From Halobacteriovorax sp. DA5 (GTDB lineage: Bacteria; Bdellovibrionota; Bacteriovoracia; Bacteriovoracales; Bacteriovoracaceae): a DNA stretch of 64,000 bases. Shown here in pieces: positions 55,297 through 63,052 of the stretch. Position numbers and translations under genes: made by a program. Under the pieces are notes generated by a model. It saw only the letters and a program-made list of their open reading frames with translations, was not told where the DNA came from and did no database searches. The DNA is taken from assembly GCF_002903145.1 (NCBI RefSeq), contig NZ_PPDJ01000014.1, positions 1 through 64,000 on the forward strand, in the 5' to 3' direction. Numbering within the stretch: position 1 is the stretch's first letter; each line of letters starts with the position of its first letter.

Positions 55297-55313
55297 GAAT
55301 TGGGGAAGAATTC

Positions 55314-55826
55314 ATGGCAATCGAAACTTATTTTTCTGAAGAGAAAATTAACGAAAGAATCAAAGAGCTTGCAACTAAGATTGATTCAGACTTTCAAGGT
55401 GAGGAAGTTGTGATCATTGGCGTGCTTAACGGAGCCTTCGTTTTTGTGGCCGATCTAATTCGCCAAATGAGTTCTCCTGTATATTTTGACTTCATTGGAG
55501 CAAGTTCTTACAAAGGGACCGAAAGTACTGGAAAGGTTTCCATTACAAAAGATATTAAAGTCGATATCAAAGATAAGAATGTTATTCTTGTTGAAGATAT
55601 CGTGGACACAGGTCTTACAATTAGTGAGCTAACGAAAATGTTAAAAGAAAGAGGGCCTAAGACAATTAAGCTAGCGACTCTTTTACATAAGAAAGTAAAA
55701 ACACAACACGAAGTTCAAATTGATTACCTCGGCTTTGAAATTGAGGATAAATTTGTTATCGGCTATGGGCTTGACTTTGATGGCCGCTACCGAGAGCTTC
55801 CGTTTATTGGAATTTATAATGGATAA
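55314..55826 (+). CDS. hpt: Hypoxanthine phosphoribosyltransferase
   Basis: Converts hypoxanthine and guanine to IMP and GMP. The 170-aa protein has VILVEDIVDTGLT (about 91-103), the PRPP motif, VVIIGVLNGAFVF in the hood region and DFIGASSYKG near the flexible loop. Overlaps the GHMP kinase gene by 8 nt. Confidence 0.95.
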   Translation: MAIETYFSEEKINERIKELATKIDSDFQGEEVVIIGVLNGAFVFVADLIRQMSSPVYFDFIGASSYKGTESTGKVSITKDIKVDIKDKNVILVEDIVDTGLTISELTKMLKERGPKTIKLATLLHKKVKTQHEVQIDYLGFEIEDKFVIGYGLDFDGRYRELPFIGIYNG

Positions 55827-56841
55827 TATGATTGCCAAGGCCGAAGGATCGGTTCGCGTTGACCTTCTTGGTGGAACTCTTGATATTGTTCCACTAAATC
55901 AGGTCTTAAGACATACAATTACTCTTAATCTTGCAACTTCTCTTAAGGCCAAGGTTAAGGTTGAAGAAATAGAATTTGAGGGTGTTGAGTTTGTTTCAGT
56001 TGATTACGATTCGGTAACAAGACACTCTAGCGTAGAATTCACATACGAAGACTTTGATAGTGATACATTTGGAGCTTTATCTTTTCTGGCCCAAATTCTT
56101 CATCACTTTAAATTAACTAGTGGTATTCGTTTAACGACAGAGTCTGGTTCTCCTCCGGGGGCAGGCCTTGGTGGTTCGTCTTCTATGGGAGTAACTGTTT
56201 ATAAGGCCCTGTGTGACTATTGTGGAGTTGAGTTTCATCGCCAAACTGCGATTAATACAGTTCAAAATATTGAGGCCAAGATTTTAAATAAGGGCCCTTG
56301 TGGGTATCAGGATTATTATCCTGCTCTTTATGGTGGCGTACTTGCTCTAAAGGCGACAAATAGTTGTATTGAAGTTGAGCAGCTCTACAATGAAGAATTT
56401 AAGAGCTTTGTGGAGTCACACTTAACACTTGTGTATTCAGGACAACTTAGACTTTCGGCCATTAATAATTGGCAAGTTTATAAAGACTTCTTTGATAATC
56501 AAAATGGTGTAAGAGAAGGGCTTGGAAAAATTCGTGATTTAACTTTTAGCGCATACAATGCAATTCGAAATGGTGAGTACGATGACTTTCTTGGAATGCT
56601 TTGCCAAGAGGGTGCGCAAAGAGAAAAGCTATTTTCGGGTATTGTTACAGATGATATGCGAGATATTTATAATAAACTTCGTGAAAAAGACTTGGTTATT
56701 GGAATGAAGGTTTGTGGAGCTGGCGGAGGCGGATGTTTCTTACTGGCACATGGCCCTCAGCATAAGTCCCAGGTTTTAAAAGAACTAGCACGTGTAAAAG
56801 ATATGCAAGTGTTAGAGTTTAGTGTTGAGAAACCGCTATGA
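55819..56841 (+). CDS. GHMP-family sugar kinase
   Basis: A 340-aa cytoplasmic kinase. I start at ATG 55819, overlapping hpt by 8 nt; the longer frame from 55720 lies inside hpt. SVRVDLLGGTLDIVP at the N-terminus resembles HddA-type and fucokinase-type GHMP members, SGSPPGAGLGGSSSMGV (110-126) is the ATP loop and KVCGAGGGGCFLL the third motif. The sugar is unknown, perhaps a heptose phosphate for LPS. Confidence 0.85.
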   Translation: MDNMIAKAEGSVRVDLLGGTLDIVPLNQVLRHTITLNLATSLKAKVKVEEIEFEGVEFVSVDYDSVTRHSSVEFTYEDFDSDTFGALSFLAQILHHFKLTSGIRLTTESGSPPGAGLGGSSSMGVTVYKALCDYCGVEFHRQTAINTVQNIEAKILNKGPCGYQDYYPALYGGVLALKATNSCIEVEQLYNEEFKSFVESHLTLVYSGQLRLSAINNWQVYKDFFDNQNGVREGLGKIRDLTFSAYNAIRNGEYDDFLGMLCQEGAQREKLFSGIVTDDMRDIYNKLREKDLVIGMKVCGAGGGGCFLLAHGPQHKSQVLKELARVKDMQVLEFSVEKPL

Positions 56842-57812
56842 ATTTAAGCTTCAATCGTGTTGCAGGACTATCAATGAAAGGTGGACGAAGAGATAATTTC
56901 TTCTTCTGTCTTCTTGATCATCACGAGGGAAGCGGACGCTGGTTTTTAAAATCAATTCTACATGTAAAAGATGAAGTTCGTGATGAAGACGTTGAAGATG
57001 GTGATGATATCCTCAATCAGTGGATAGATAAGTATAATCTTAAGCACGTTATTATCGACTTTCCATTATCGAAGCCTCCTTGTCATAACTGTGACCTTAA
57101 GTGTCCAGGTGTTGCAAAATGCCCCGTTGGCGATGTGAAGCAGGTTCGTGAAGATATTGCATCGATCTTAGAGATGGATCGAAAGATGGAAGAGGAAAAT
57201 CCAAAAGAGTATGAGCGAAGGAGAAATTTTGAAGACCTCACTCATTTTGATCGCGATACATTTGTAAAAGAGTCTAATGATTTCATGCTTTCGAAGTCTT
57301 TTAAGAGAAGATTAAAGAAAGGCTTTATTCCTTACTGGAATCGCTCTCTTGATTTTTGGATATGGTGCTCTTATCACGATCAGCTATTAGAGCTCTTCAA
57401 TACAACTTTTGATTCATTTGGAAATACATCTCTTATGATGCTTTCACGCTTCTCATATATGAAGAGACACTTTCCTGAAGAGTGCCAATTCTATGAAGGA
57501 CATGTAAACCTCATTCTATTAGAGCTTTTAAAGAGTCGCATTGTCCTTAAAAAAAATATCGTCAATTTAACGGATCTTGATCTTGGAGTTGAGGCACGCC
57601 TTGATATCGTTAAAAAGATTGAGAATAAATTGGGAATCTTTATTTACGATAATGATCTTGAAGTTATTGTAAAAAATGTAAGGGCCTTTGACTCATTCTT
57701 ACTTGCAGTTTGTGGATTGCAAAAAGCAAAGGGACAAGCTCGCAGTATGCCAGATTGGACTCTTCCTCACTTAACAAATTTTATTCTTCCTTCATTTGAT
57801 CCACGTGCTTAA
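56838..57812 (+). CDS. Protein with a four-cysteine cluster, possible RNase H-like fold
   Basis: A 324-aa protein overlapping the GHMP kinase by 4 nt (ATGA). FNRVAGLSMKGG and HVIIDFPLSKP could be strands of an RNase H-like fold as in DUF429, but this is a weak impression. Directly after comes a cluster C82-x2-C85-x3-C89-x5-C95 that could bind zinc or an iron-sulfur centre. The rest is helical. The last 32 nt overlap the convergent gene. Function not known. Confidence 0.6.
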   Translation: MNLSFNRVAGLSMKGGRRDNFFFCLLDHHEGSGRWFLKSILHVKDEVRDEDVEDGDDILNQWIDKYNLKHVIIDFPLSKPPCHNCDLKCPGVAKCPVGDVKQVREDIASILEMDRKMEEENPKEYERRRNFEDLTHFDRDTFVKESNDFMLSKSFKRRLKKGFIPYWNRSLDFWIWCSYHDQLLELFNTTFDSFGNTSLMMLSRFSYMKRHFPEECQFYEGHVNLILLELLKSRIVLKKNIVNLTDLDLGVEARLDIVKKIENKLGIFIYDNDLEVIVKNVRAFDSFLLAVCGLQKAKGQARSMPDWTLPHLTNFILPSFDPRA

Positions 57813-58290
57813 AGCCTAGTGCATTAAATAAAAGTAAAAACCCTGGAATCATAAACATGGCCACTCTTGGAGTATCAAGATTAAAGAGCGCTATAGAGAT
57901 CATAAGCACGCCACCTGTCCATGAATAGAGTTTGATATAACTCTGTGCAAACTTTTTATTATAGAGGCGAAAGATATAAATAATTAGGTGAATAATTAAG
58001 TAGACACAAATAATTGAGATCACCGTATGGACCATTAATTGGATAACTTGATCTTGAAAGTGAGGATCTTTTATTCCATTTGCAATATTCGGGTCAACAA
58101 GCCTTAGTGATTGATAAGCAATCTTAAAGCTTTCTCGATAGGTTTGCGGATTTGCGTAAACTAAATAAAGATAAAAAGCGACAAAAGCATCTGCAATCAT
58201 ACATGTCGAAATACTTAGAAATTTGAATTTCTTTTTGCTAAACTTAGAAAAAATATTTTTTAGAAATGAAGAGTTATTTGAATTAGTCAT
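57781..58290 (-). CDS. Four-helix membrane protein, unknown
   Basis: A 169-aa inner-membrane protein. After a Lys-rich head come about four hydrophobic helices (residues about 25-45, 85-108, 120-140, 145-160). No recognised motif. It faces the previous gene convergently with a 32-nt overlap and is divergent from the exchanger. Confidence 0.6.
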   Translation of the reverse strand: MTNSNNSSFLKNIFSKFSKKKFKFLSISTCMIADAFVAFYLYLVYANPQTYRESFKIAYQSLRLVDPNIANGIKDPHFQDQVIQLMVHTVISIICVYLIIHLIIYIFRLYNKKFAQSYIKLYSWTGGVLMISIALFNLDTPRVAMFMIPGFLLLFNALGFKHVDQMKEE

Positions 58291-58313
58291 AAGCTAATTA
58301 TTGGAAATAAAAT

Positions 58314-59252
58314 ATGGTTTTACAAGTTGTGTTATTAATTCTTGCTATTGTTATGCTTTACTATGGTGCAGAGTTCGCTCTGGAGTCAGCTGAAAAGATT
58401 GGACTTGCTCTAGGGTTATCACCACTTGTTATCGGTTTATTAATTGTGGGCTTTGGGACTTCGCTTCCGGAATTCTTCGTTTCTCAACTTGCAAGTTATC
58501 GCGGTGAGCCGGGAATTGCTCTGGGAAATATTGTCGGCTCTAATATTGCCAACCTTTTTCTAATTCTTGGTGTATCTGGATTAATGGGACGTCTTTTCAT
58601 CTCTGGAACAGAAATCAAGAAACAACTTCTTCTACACCTAGCACTTACAGTAATTCTTGGGATCGTTCTTCTACAAGATCAAATCTACTGGTGGGGAAGT
58701 GCTCTACTAATTGGTTTTATGCTTTTCTATCTATGGGACACATTTGCTTCGATGAAAAAAGAGCGTGCTCACCTAGGTAATCAAGAACAGCCTCATCACA
58801 TGGATGAGAAAATAGGGCCAAAAGAAATCATTCACCTTTTTGCTGGCTTTGCCCTTTTATATGGAGGGGGAGAGTTACTGGTTAAAAGTGGAACAGCTGT
58901 TGCTCTTGAGTTTGGAATTTCAAATTATGTTATTTCGGCAATTTTCGTTGCCTTTGGTACTTCGTTCCCTGAACTGGTTACGGCAATCATGACAAGTCGT
59001 AAGGGAAAGAACTCGGATATCATTACAGGAAATATTATCGGTTCAAATATTTTCAATGCGGCTTTTGTTTTAGGTAGTTTAGTGTTCTATAAAATCAAGA
59101 TTGCGGAAAACTTTATACCGGAGATGTCCGCTCTACTATTTGCTTCACTATTTTTACTAGCAATCTGTTTTGCAAAAAGGGCCTTTTACCGCATCGCTGG
59201 TGGAGTTTTCCTGGCCTGCTATATTGCCATGGTCCTATACTGGGTTCGTTAA
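58314..59252 (+). CDS. Calcium/sodium antiporter (CaCA family, YrbG-like)
   Basis: A 312-aa inner-membrane cation exchanger with about ten helices in two inverted repeats. Each has an alpha motif: GFGTSLPEFFVS with GNIVGSNIANLFLILG, and AFGTSFPELVTA with GNIIGSNIFNAAFVLG. The central hydrophilic loop holds His and Glu. Ion choice is predicted from family only. Confidence 0.94.
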   Translation: MVLQVVLLILAIVMLYYGAEFALESAEKIGLALGLSPLVIGLLIVGFGTSLPEFFVSQLASYRGEPGIALGNIVGSNIANLFLILGVSGLMGRLFISGTEIKKQLLLHLALTVILGIVLLQDQIYWWGSALLIGFMLFYLWDTFASMKKERAHLGNQEQPHHMDEKIGPKEIIHLFAGFALLYGGGELLVKSGTAVALEFGISNYVISAIFVAFGTSFPELVTAIMTSRKGKNSDIITGNIIGSNIFNAAFVLGSLVFYKIKIAENFIPEMSALLFASLFLLAICFAKRAFYRIAGGVFLACYIAMVLYWVR

Positions 59253-59303
59253 AGCACAAAGTTCCTTCTAGTTTATAAACATGGAAGTGTTAAAATAACT
59301 CCT

Positions 59304-60638
59304 ATGAGCTTTAACGTACTAGTGGCCGAACCAGATTTTGAACTAAGTGATATTTATGTCTTGGGTATTGAAAATGCATTTCAAGGTGTAAATGTCATTC
59401 GTGTTTCAAACTTTCGCGAATTAAAATTAAAGCTTCAATCATCAAAAGATTATAAATTAATTGTCACAGACTATTTTAGAGAAGGTGATGATGATATCTT
59501 CTCATTCTATGATTCAATTGATTGTAATATCCCATCTCTTGTCATTACTTCATATACTGAAGCAGAGTTTGTTAACTTTGAAAGAGATGTAACTTATCAT
59601 AAGAAAAGAGAACATCTACCAAAGCCATTTTCATTTGTTAAATTTGAAAAGCTTCTAACTCAATTAGGTGGTGTTTCTACTTTTGTTCAATCAAGTAGTG
59701 CATATAAGAAAATTAATACAGAGTACTTCTTAAGAGGAACTCTGGCCATTTGTGATACATACGTAAAGCTTAGTGACTCTAAATTCGTAAAGGTTATTCA
59801 CCGTGGAGACACATTTACGATTTCACAAATTGAGAGCTATCTTGATCGCGATATAAACTACCTCTATATCAACAAAGACGATATCGATGAGTACGTTAAG
59901 AAAGCAGGAGAGGTTTCATTTTTAAAGTATGATCCCTCAACTCCAGCAGAGCATCTTGATATAGCTCAAAAGTCCATGATGACTCTAAAGCGCCTCGTTG
60001 GCCGCTATGGAATTAGCACAGGAACCTCTACTGTTGTTGATAGCTATGTTTCAAATATTTCAAAACTTGCGCAGGGAAGTCCAAAACTTCGAAACCTTTT
60101 AAAAGAGCGCGAGAATATGACAAATTATCTCTACGATCATTGTTATCTAACAAGCCTCTTTGCCGTTGAAATTTCAAAGCAACTAGAGTGGGTGAAGAAA
60201 GATAATATTGAAACTCTTATTCGAACAGCTGTCTTTCATGATCTTCTACTTGAAGATGAGGCCCTTGCTCGTATTTCGTCACAAGAAGAACTACTTAAGG
60301 CCGAGCTTACAGATTATGATAAGAACCTTGTCCTTGGGCACGGGCGCTTAATTAGTGAGATGCTTGAGAAGGAAGGGCTGGCAGATCAGAATATGTATGA
60401 GATTCTGATTAACCACCATGAAAGGCCAGATGGGTCCGGATTTCCTCGTGGACTTTATGCGAATCAGATTAAGCCACTAACGGCCGTCTTTATTGTTGCC
60501 CATGAACTTGCTAAGCAAATTGAGCTTCGAAACTACAATCTCGACGAAAGCCGTACTATTTATCAGTACTTAGCGGATAATTTCGGGCGCGATCACTTTG
60601 AAAAAATCATCAAAATTGTCGATAAAATCTTAAAATAA
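59304..60638 (+). CDS. REC-like plus HD-GYP-type phosphodiesterase
   Basis: A 444-aa cytoplasmic protein. The first about 120 residues look like a response-regulator receiver (E9/D11, phosphoacceptor D56 in VTDY, K107 in LPKPF). From about 270 is an HD-GYP-type domain: H312-D313 in FHDLLLED, GHG, then H371-H372 in HHERPDGSGFPRG, where the GYP triplet reads GFP. It may degrade c-di-GMP if active; the altered triplet leaves doubt. A PilZ receptor is also encoded in the window. Confidence 0.8.
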   Translation: MSFNVLVAEPDFELSDIYVLGIENAFQGVNVIRVSNFRELKLKLQSSKDYKLIVTDYFREGDDDIFSFYDSIDCNIPSLVITSYTEAEFVNFERDVTYHKKREHLPKPFSFVKFEKLLTQLGGVSTFVQSSSAYKKINTEYFLRGTLAICDTYVKLSDSKFVKVIHRGDTFTISQIESYLDRDINYLYINKDDIDEYVKKAGEVSFLKYDPSTPAEHLDIAQKSMMTLKRLVGRYGISTGTSTVVDSYVSNISKLAQGSPKLRNLLKERENMTNYLYDHCYLTSLFAVEISKQLEWVKKDNIETLIRTAVFHDLLLEDEALARISSQEELLKAELTDYDKNLVLGHGRLISEMLEKEGLADQNMYEILINHHERPDGSGFPRGLYANQIKPLTAVFIVAHELAKQIELRNYNLDESRTIYQYLADNFGRDHFEKIIKIVDKILK

Positions 60639-60683
60639 TGATAGGGTGCATCTTATTATTTAATCGTAAGAACGGAATATTTC

Positions 60684-61766
60684 GTGGCCACTAAATATAT
60701 TTTAGGTATTGAAACAAGTTGTGATGATACATCAGTAGCAGTTCTAAAGGGAGATCCTGATAAGATTTCTCAAGGTGAAGTGCCTGAGGTGTTGGCCTTT
60801 GAGCTATTTTCTCAAGAACAAATGCTCGCCCAATGGGGTGGAGTTGTTCCAGAAATTGCCTCTCGAAATCATCTTGAAAAATTAGCACCTCTTATCAAGC
60901 AAACAATTGGTAAGGCCGGTGTAAACCTTTCTGATATTGATCTTGTTGGTGTGACGACTTTCCCTGGACTGCTAGGGCCATTACTTACAGGACTTAATGC
61001 TGCTAAGACAATTTCTCTTTTAAAGAAAGTTGATCTCTTTGCAGTAAACCATCTCTTTGCTCACCTGGAAGCAATCCACTTAACAGAAAAAGTCTCATAT
61101 CCATACTTAGGACTTCTCGTAAGTGGAGGCCACAGCCTCTACACACTTGTGAGCGCAAGTGATGAGATTGAAGTTCTTGGCTCAACAATTGATGACGCCG
61201 CTGGTGAAGCATATGACAAAGGTGGAAAGCTAATGGGGCTAGGCTATCCTGCTGGTCGCATTATTGATGATCTTGCAAAAGAAGGTGATATTAATCGCTT
61301 TGAGTTTCCAATAGGGCTTAAGACATCAAAAGATTGCAACCTAAGCTTTTCTGGTGTGAAGACATCTTTAAGAACCTTTCTTGATAAGAATCCTCAGTAT
61401 CTTGTAAAGTCGCCAGAAGATATTAATCAAGATACAAAAGATATTTGTGCTTCTTATCAGCATGCTATCGTTTCAGCTCTTAAGCTTAAGCTACGTTATG
61501 CACTTGAAGCAGCAAAAGAGAAGGGATTTAATAATCTTCCAATTGTTGTTGGTGGTGGAGTTGCTTGTAATAGCTATCTTAGAAAAGTGCTTCAAGAAAA
61601 GTATAAGCAGGTACATTTTGTACAGCCGAAATTTTGTACCGACAATGGTGCAATGATCGCTAATTATGCTTTTAGAAACTATAATAGTCGTATCCAGTAT
61701 CCTGATACACTAAGTATCGATGCCAGATCACGATTTATTAATAAGAAAGAACATAGGAAGGCCTAA
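60684..61766 (+). CDS. tsaD: tRNA threonylcarbamoyltransferase TsaD
   Basis: Transfers threonylcarbamoyl to A37 of ANN-decoding tRNAs with TsaB/E. The 360-aa ASKHA-fold protein has GIETSCDDTS at the start, the metal-ligand motif H123-LFA-H127 and VSGGHSLY and VVGGGVACNSYLR later. Start is GTG at 60684. It is followed 2 nt later by rsmA and then smpB; all are RNA or translation-related. Confidence 0.97.
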   Translation: MATKYILGIETSCDDTSVAVLKGDPDKISQGEVPEVLAFELFSQEQMLAQWGGVVPEIASRNHLEKLAPLIKQTIGKAGVNLSDIDLVGVTTFPGLLGPLLTGLNAAKTISLLKKVDLFAVNHLFAHLEAIHLTEKVSYPYLGLLVSGGHSLYTLVSASDEIEVLGSTIDDAAGEAYDKGGKLMGLGYPAGRIIDDLAKEGDINRFEFPIGLKTSKDCNLSFSGVKTSLRTFLDKNPQYLVKSPEDINQDTKDICASYQHAIVSALKLKLRYALEAAKEKGFNNLPIVVGGGVACNSYLRKVLQEKYKQVHFVQPKFCTDNGAMIANYAFRNYNSRIQYPDTLSIDARSRFINKKEHRKA

Positions 61767-61768
61767 TC

Positions 61769-62575
61769 ATGGAAGAATCAAAATCAAAACTACCTTGGGC
61801 CAATAAAGAACTCGGTCAGCACTTTTTAAATAATCAAAATATCATTACTAAAATTACAGATGATTATGCAGATGTTGCAAAGAATATCATCGAAGTTGGA
61901 CCTGGTCCTGGAATCCTAACAAAGCATCTTGCTGCTCATGATGGCAATCTTAACGTTGTTGAAATGGATACTCGTATGATCGAATATCTTGGACCAATCG
62001 TTAAAGAAGAAAATATTCTTTTCACAGATGCCCTTGCGCTAGATTTTGATCAATTTATTAGCGATAAGAATATTAGTGACGAGTTATGGCTGGTTTCAAA
62101 CCTACCATACAATATCTCGACACCACTTCTTTTAAAATTTCTACAAACACCAGCGATTAAGTATATGACGCTGATGTTTCAAAAAGAAGTTGCTGATAAG
62201 GTTTTTGCCTTTGCTTCAAAGAAGAATTACATGGGGTCTTTAATGGCCCTATCACAAACATATTTTAAGACATCTTTGCTTGTAAAAGCGCCTCCAGGTG
62301 CCTTTACACCTCCGCCAAAGGTTGACTCTGCTGTAATTAGCTTTGAGCGCCTGGAGAGTCCAGTGATTCCTCTGTCTGAATTTAGTAAATTTGAGAAATT
62401 CTTAAGAGCTGTCTTTCAATTTAAGAGAAAACAGCTTGGAAAAGTTCTTAAAATTTATGCTCCAGCGGATAAGATTGCCGAGGCCCTGGCCAAAATCAAT
62501 CAGCCTTTGACAGTTAGAGCAGAAGCGCTAAAATTAGAGGACCTTCAAAATTTATATAAGTATCTAAATGAGTAA
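61769..62575 (+). CDS. rsmA: 16S rRNA dimethyladenosine transferase (KsgA)
   Basis: Dimethylates two adjacent adenosines in helix 45 of 16S rRNA. The 268-aa protein has the start ELGQHFLNNQNII, SAM motif EVGPGPGILT, VEMD, and the catalytic NLPYNIS, with the typical helical C-terminal domain. AGGAAGG precedes the ATG. Middle gene of tsaD-rsmA-smpB. Confidence 0.97.
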   Translation: MEESKSKLPWANKELGQHFLNNQNIITKITDDYADVAKNIIEVGPGPGILTKHLAAHDGNLNVVEMDTRMIEYLGPIVKEENILFTDALALDFDQFISDKNISDELWLVSNLPYNISTPLLLKFLQTPAIKYMTLMFQKEVADKVFAFASKKNYMGSLMALSQTYFKTSLLVKAPPGAFTPPPKVDSAVISFERLESPVIPLSEFSKFEKFLRAVFQFKRKQLGKVLKIYAPADKIAEALAKINQPLTVRAEALKLEDLQNLYKYLNE

Positions 62576-62578
62576 ATA

Positions 62579-63028
62579 ATGGGAAAGAAAATAATCGCCA
62601 AAAATAAAAGAGCAAAGTTCGACTATCAAATACTTGAACTTTACGAAGCAGGAATGATGTTAGTGGGAACTGAGGTTAAGTCTTTGCGCGCTGGAAAAGT
62701 CTCAATTGGTGAGTCCCATATTACAATTGATAAGAACGGCGAAGTTTGGGCCAATAATATCAAAATCCCTGAATACGAATTTGGAAATCAATTCAATCAC
62801 GAAGAGGCGAGAAAGAGAAAACTTCTTTTAAATGAGAAGGAAATTGCTGAAATCGCTCACCGTGTGAAGGCCGAAAGGCTTACGATTGTTCCAACGATCA
62901 TCTATTTTAAAGGCTCACGTGTTAAGCTTGAAATTGCTCTTGCAAAAGGGAAGAAGCTTCATGATAAGAGATCTGATCAGCAGAAAAAAGATGTTGAGAA
63001 GAAGCTAAGAAAAGGGGACTATCAGTAA
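62579..63028 (+). CDS. smpB: SsrA-binding protein
   Basis: Binds tmRNA and brings it to stalled ribosomes. The 149-aa length is normal. IIAKNKRAKFDYQILELYEAG, LVGTEVKSLRAGKVSI and the basic C-terminal tail KKLHDKRSDQQKKDVEK are the family hallmarks. The tmRNA gene itself was not found in this window. A terminator covers its stop codon. Confidence 0.97.
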   Translation: MGKKIIAKNKRAKFDYQILELYEAGMMLVGTEVKSLRAGKVSIGESHITIDKNGEVWANNIKIPEYEFGNQFNHEEARKRKLLLNEKEIAEIAHRVKAERLTIVPTIIYFKGSRVKLEIALAKGKKLHDKRSDQQKKDVEKKLRKGDYQ

Positions 63029-63043
63029 GAAACTGAAGTCCCC
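63014..63043 (+). terminator. Terminator of the tsaD-rsmA-smpB operon
   Basis: GGGGACT (63014-63020) and AGTCCCC (63037-63043) pair, with inner CAG/CTG, and a T-run ATTTTTA follows. The stem overlaps the last codons of smpB. Confidence 0.75.
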
Positions 63044-63052
63044 GTCGTATTT

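Noticed and set aside
55720..55818. Upstream extension of the GHMP kinase
   Set aside because: The region lies inside hpt; the kinase motif sits close to the ATG 55819 that overlaps hpt by 8 nt.
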